Assembly: GCA_026394315.1 (NCBI GenBank)
Contig: JAPKYM010000216.1
Location: 1-14,236, forward strand
From: Candidatus Bathyarchaeota archaeon
GTDB lineage: Archaea; Thermoproteota; Bathyarchaeia; 40CM-2-53-6; RBG-13-38-9
Direction of reading: 5' to 3'
DNA: 14,236 nt
Positions 13,815 through 14,236 of this stretch are shown piece by piece. The notes beneath the pieces were generated by a model. It ran no database searches. It was given only the letters and a program-made list of their open reading frames with translations, and had not been told where the DNA came from. The position numbers and the translations under genes are program-made. The first letter of the stretch is position 1; each line of letters begins with the position of its first letter.

Positions 13815-13836
13815 GAGGGAGCTGAGATCTCCTCCT
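13813..13836 (+). promoter_or_regulatory. Shine-Dalgarno within a possible hairpin before aIF2alpha
   Basis: AGGAGG at 13813-13818 is the strongest ribosome-binding site in the window; it begins inside the S27e stop codon. Its perfect complement CCTCCT follows at 13831-13836, giving a 6-bp stem with a 12-base loop that contains the only plausible start codon (ATC at 13827). Pairing would hide both the ribosome-binding site and the start. The inverted repeat is directly visible; a regulatory role is inference. Confidence 0.5.
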
Positions 13837-14236
13837 TAGGATACCCAGAAGTTGGAGACGTCGTAATAGCCACGGTCACCAGACTCACAGACTACGGAAT
13901 CTATGTCAAACTTGATGAGTATGGTGGAAGAGAGGCACTTGTTCACATATCGGAGATCTCAACAACTTGGGTTAGGAACATAAGAGATCACGCTAGGGAA
14001 GGACAGAAGCTAGTCCTTAAGGTCCTTAGAGTCAACCCTCAGAAAGGACAGATAGATCTCTCTTTGAGAAGAGTGACGGGTAGAGAGAAATCAGACAAAC
14101 TCCTCGAATGGAAAAAAGGCAAGAAAGCAGAGTCAATCCTCAAAGCGGCAGCTGAAAAACTGACCACAGACCCCAAGAAAATTGAGGAAGTTAGAAACAA
14201 GATCCTTTCCAAATATCCTAATGTTTTTGATGCACT
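13827..14236 (+). CDS. eif2A: Translation initiation factor aIF2 alpha subunit, N-terminal part; non-canonical start
   Basis: aIF2alpha is one of three subunits of the factor that brings initiator Met-tRNA to the ribosome. The visible part holds the N-terminal S1 domain, YPEVGDVVIATVTRLTDYGIYVKLDEY, then ALVHISEISTTWVRNIRDHAREGQKLVLKVLRV and GQIDLSLRRVTGREK, and the start of the helical domain; the window ends before domain 3. No ATG, GTG or TTG exists in frame between the S27e stop (13812-13814) and the conserved S1 strand. Both other frames hit stops within 25 bases. The best start is the ATC at 13827, seven bases after a strong GGAGGG, giving about five residues before YPEVGD, a normal family N-terminus. 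The gene follows L44e and S27e, the usual archaeal order. Confidence 0.9.
   Translation, partial: MSSLGYPEVGDVVIATVTRLTDYGIYVKLDEYGGREALVHISEISTTWVRNIRDHAREGQKLVLKVLRVNPQKGQIDLSLRRVTGREKSDKLLEWKKGKKAESILKAAAEKLTTDPKKIEEVRNKILSKYPNVFDA

Noticed and set aside
13620..14236. S27e and aIF2alpha as one protein read through the TAG at 13812-13814 (for example by pyrrolysine)
   Set aside because: The two are in the same frame, but TAG also ends ksgA, L10e, Dph2, the METTL5-like gene, the RNase III-like gene, TFS and GINS51 here, so it is an ordinary stop in this genome. Both proteins are also normally separate.

Overview
The window is archaeal chromosome made almost entirely of information-processing genes. 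The evidence is aIF5A with deoxyhypusine synthase, Nob1, ribosomal proteins L10e, L44e and S27e, RNA polymerase subunit Rpo11, transcript cleavage factor TFS, PCNA, a two-subunit PriS/PriL primase, GINS51, the exosome subunit Csl4, Dph2 and aIF2alpha. Promoter-like TATA boxes are also archaeal. Gene content and order would suit the TACK group, possibly a Bathyarchaeia-like lineage, but that placement is inference. I see no tRNA, rRNA, CRISPR array, insertion sequence or prophage.

Layout. (1) 1-790, minus strand: aIF5A followed by the gene for the enzyme that starts its hypusine modification, deoxyhypusine synthase (cut by the window edge). (2) 791-919: divergent intergenic region. (3) 920-2298, plus strand: NAD kinase and Nob1, overlapping by an ATGA. 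(4) 2299-2594: the longest gene-free stretch, with several short palindromes. (5) 2595-4656: a DUF655 helix-hairpin-helix protein, a KsgA/Dim1 rRNA dimethyladenosine transferase that lacks its N-terminus and SAM motif I, and a TrmJ-like SPOUT methyltransferase. (6) 4686-6964: L10e from its own TATA box, then Dph2 (diphthamide on EF2) and a METTL5-like rRNA methyltransferase. (7) 7001-8974: promoter, then Csl4, Rpo11, a small RNase III-like protein and a DUF99 protein, tightly packed. (8) 9018-13218: TFS, PCNA, PriL, PriS and GINS51, a replisome cluster. (9) 13284-14236: promoter, L44e, S27e and the start of aIF2alpha.

The common theme is making and modifying the translation apparatus: pre-rRNA cleavage (Nob1), rRNA and tRNA methylation (KsgA, METTL5-like, TrmJ), hypusine on aIF5A and diphthamide on EF2. 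RNA decay and transcription genes (Csl4, Rpo11, TFS) and a compact replication operon lie beside these.

I found no new defence or mobile system. The two points most worth following up are in core genes. aIF2alpha has no ATG, GTG or TTG start: the only well-placed candidate is an ATC behind a strong Shine-Dalgarno that can be masked by a hairpin. The ksgA gene has lost about 50 N-terminal residues plus the glycine-rich SAM loop, although the rest looks conserved. Either could be real biology or an assembly or base-calling error.
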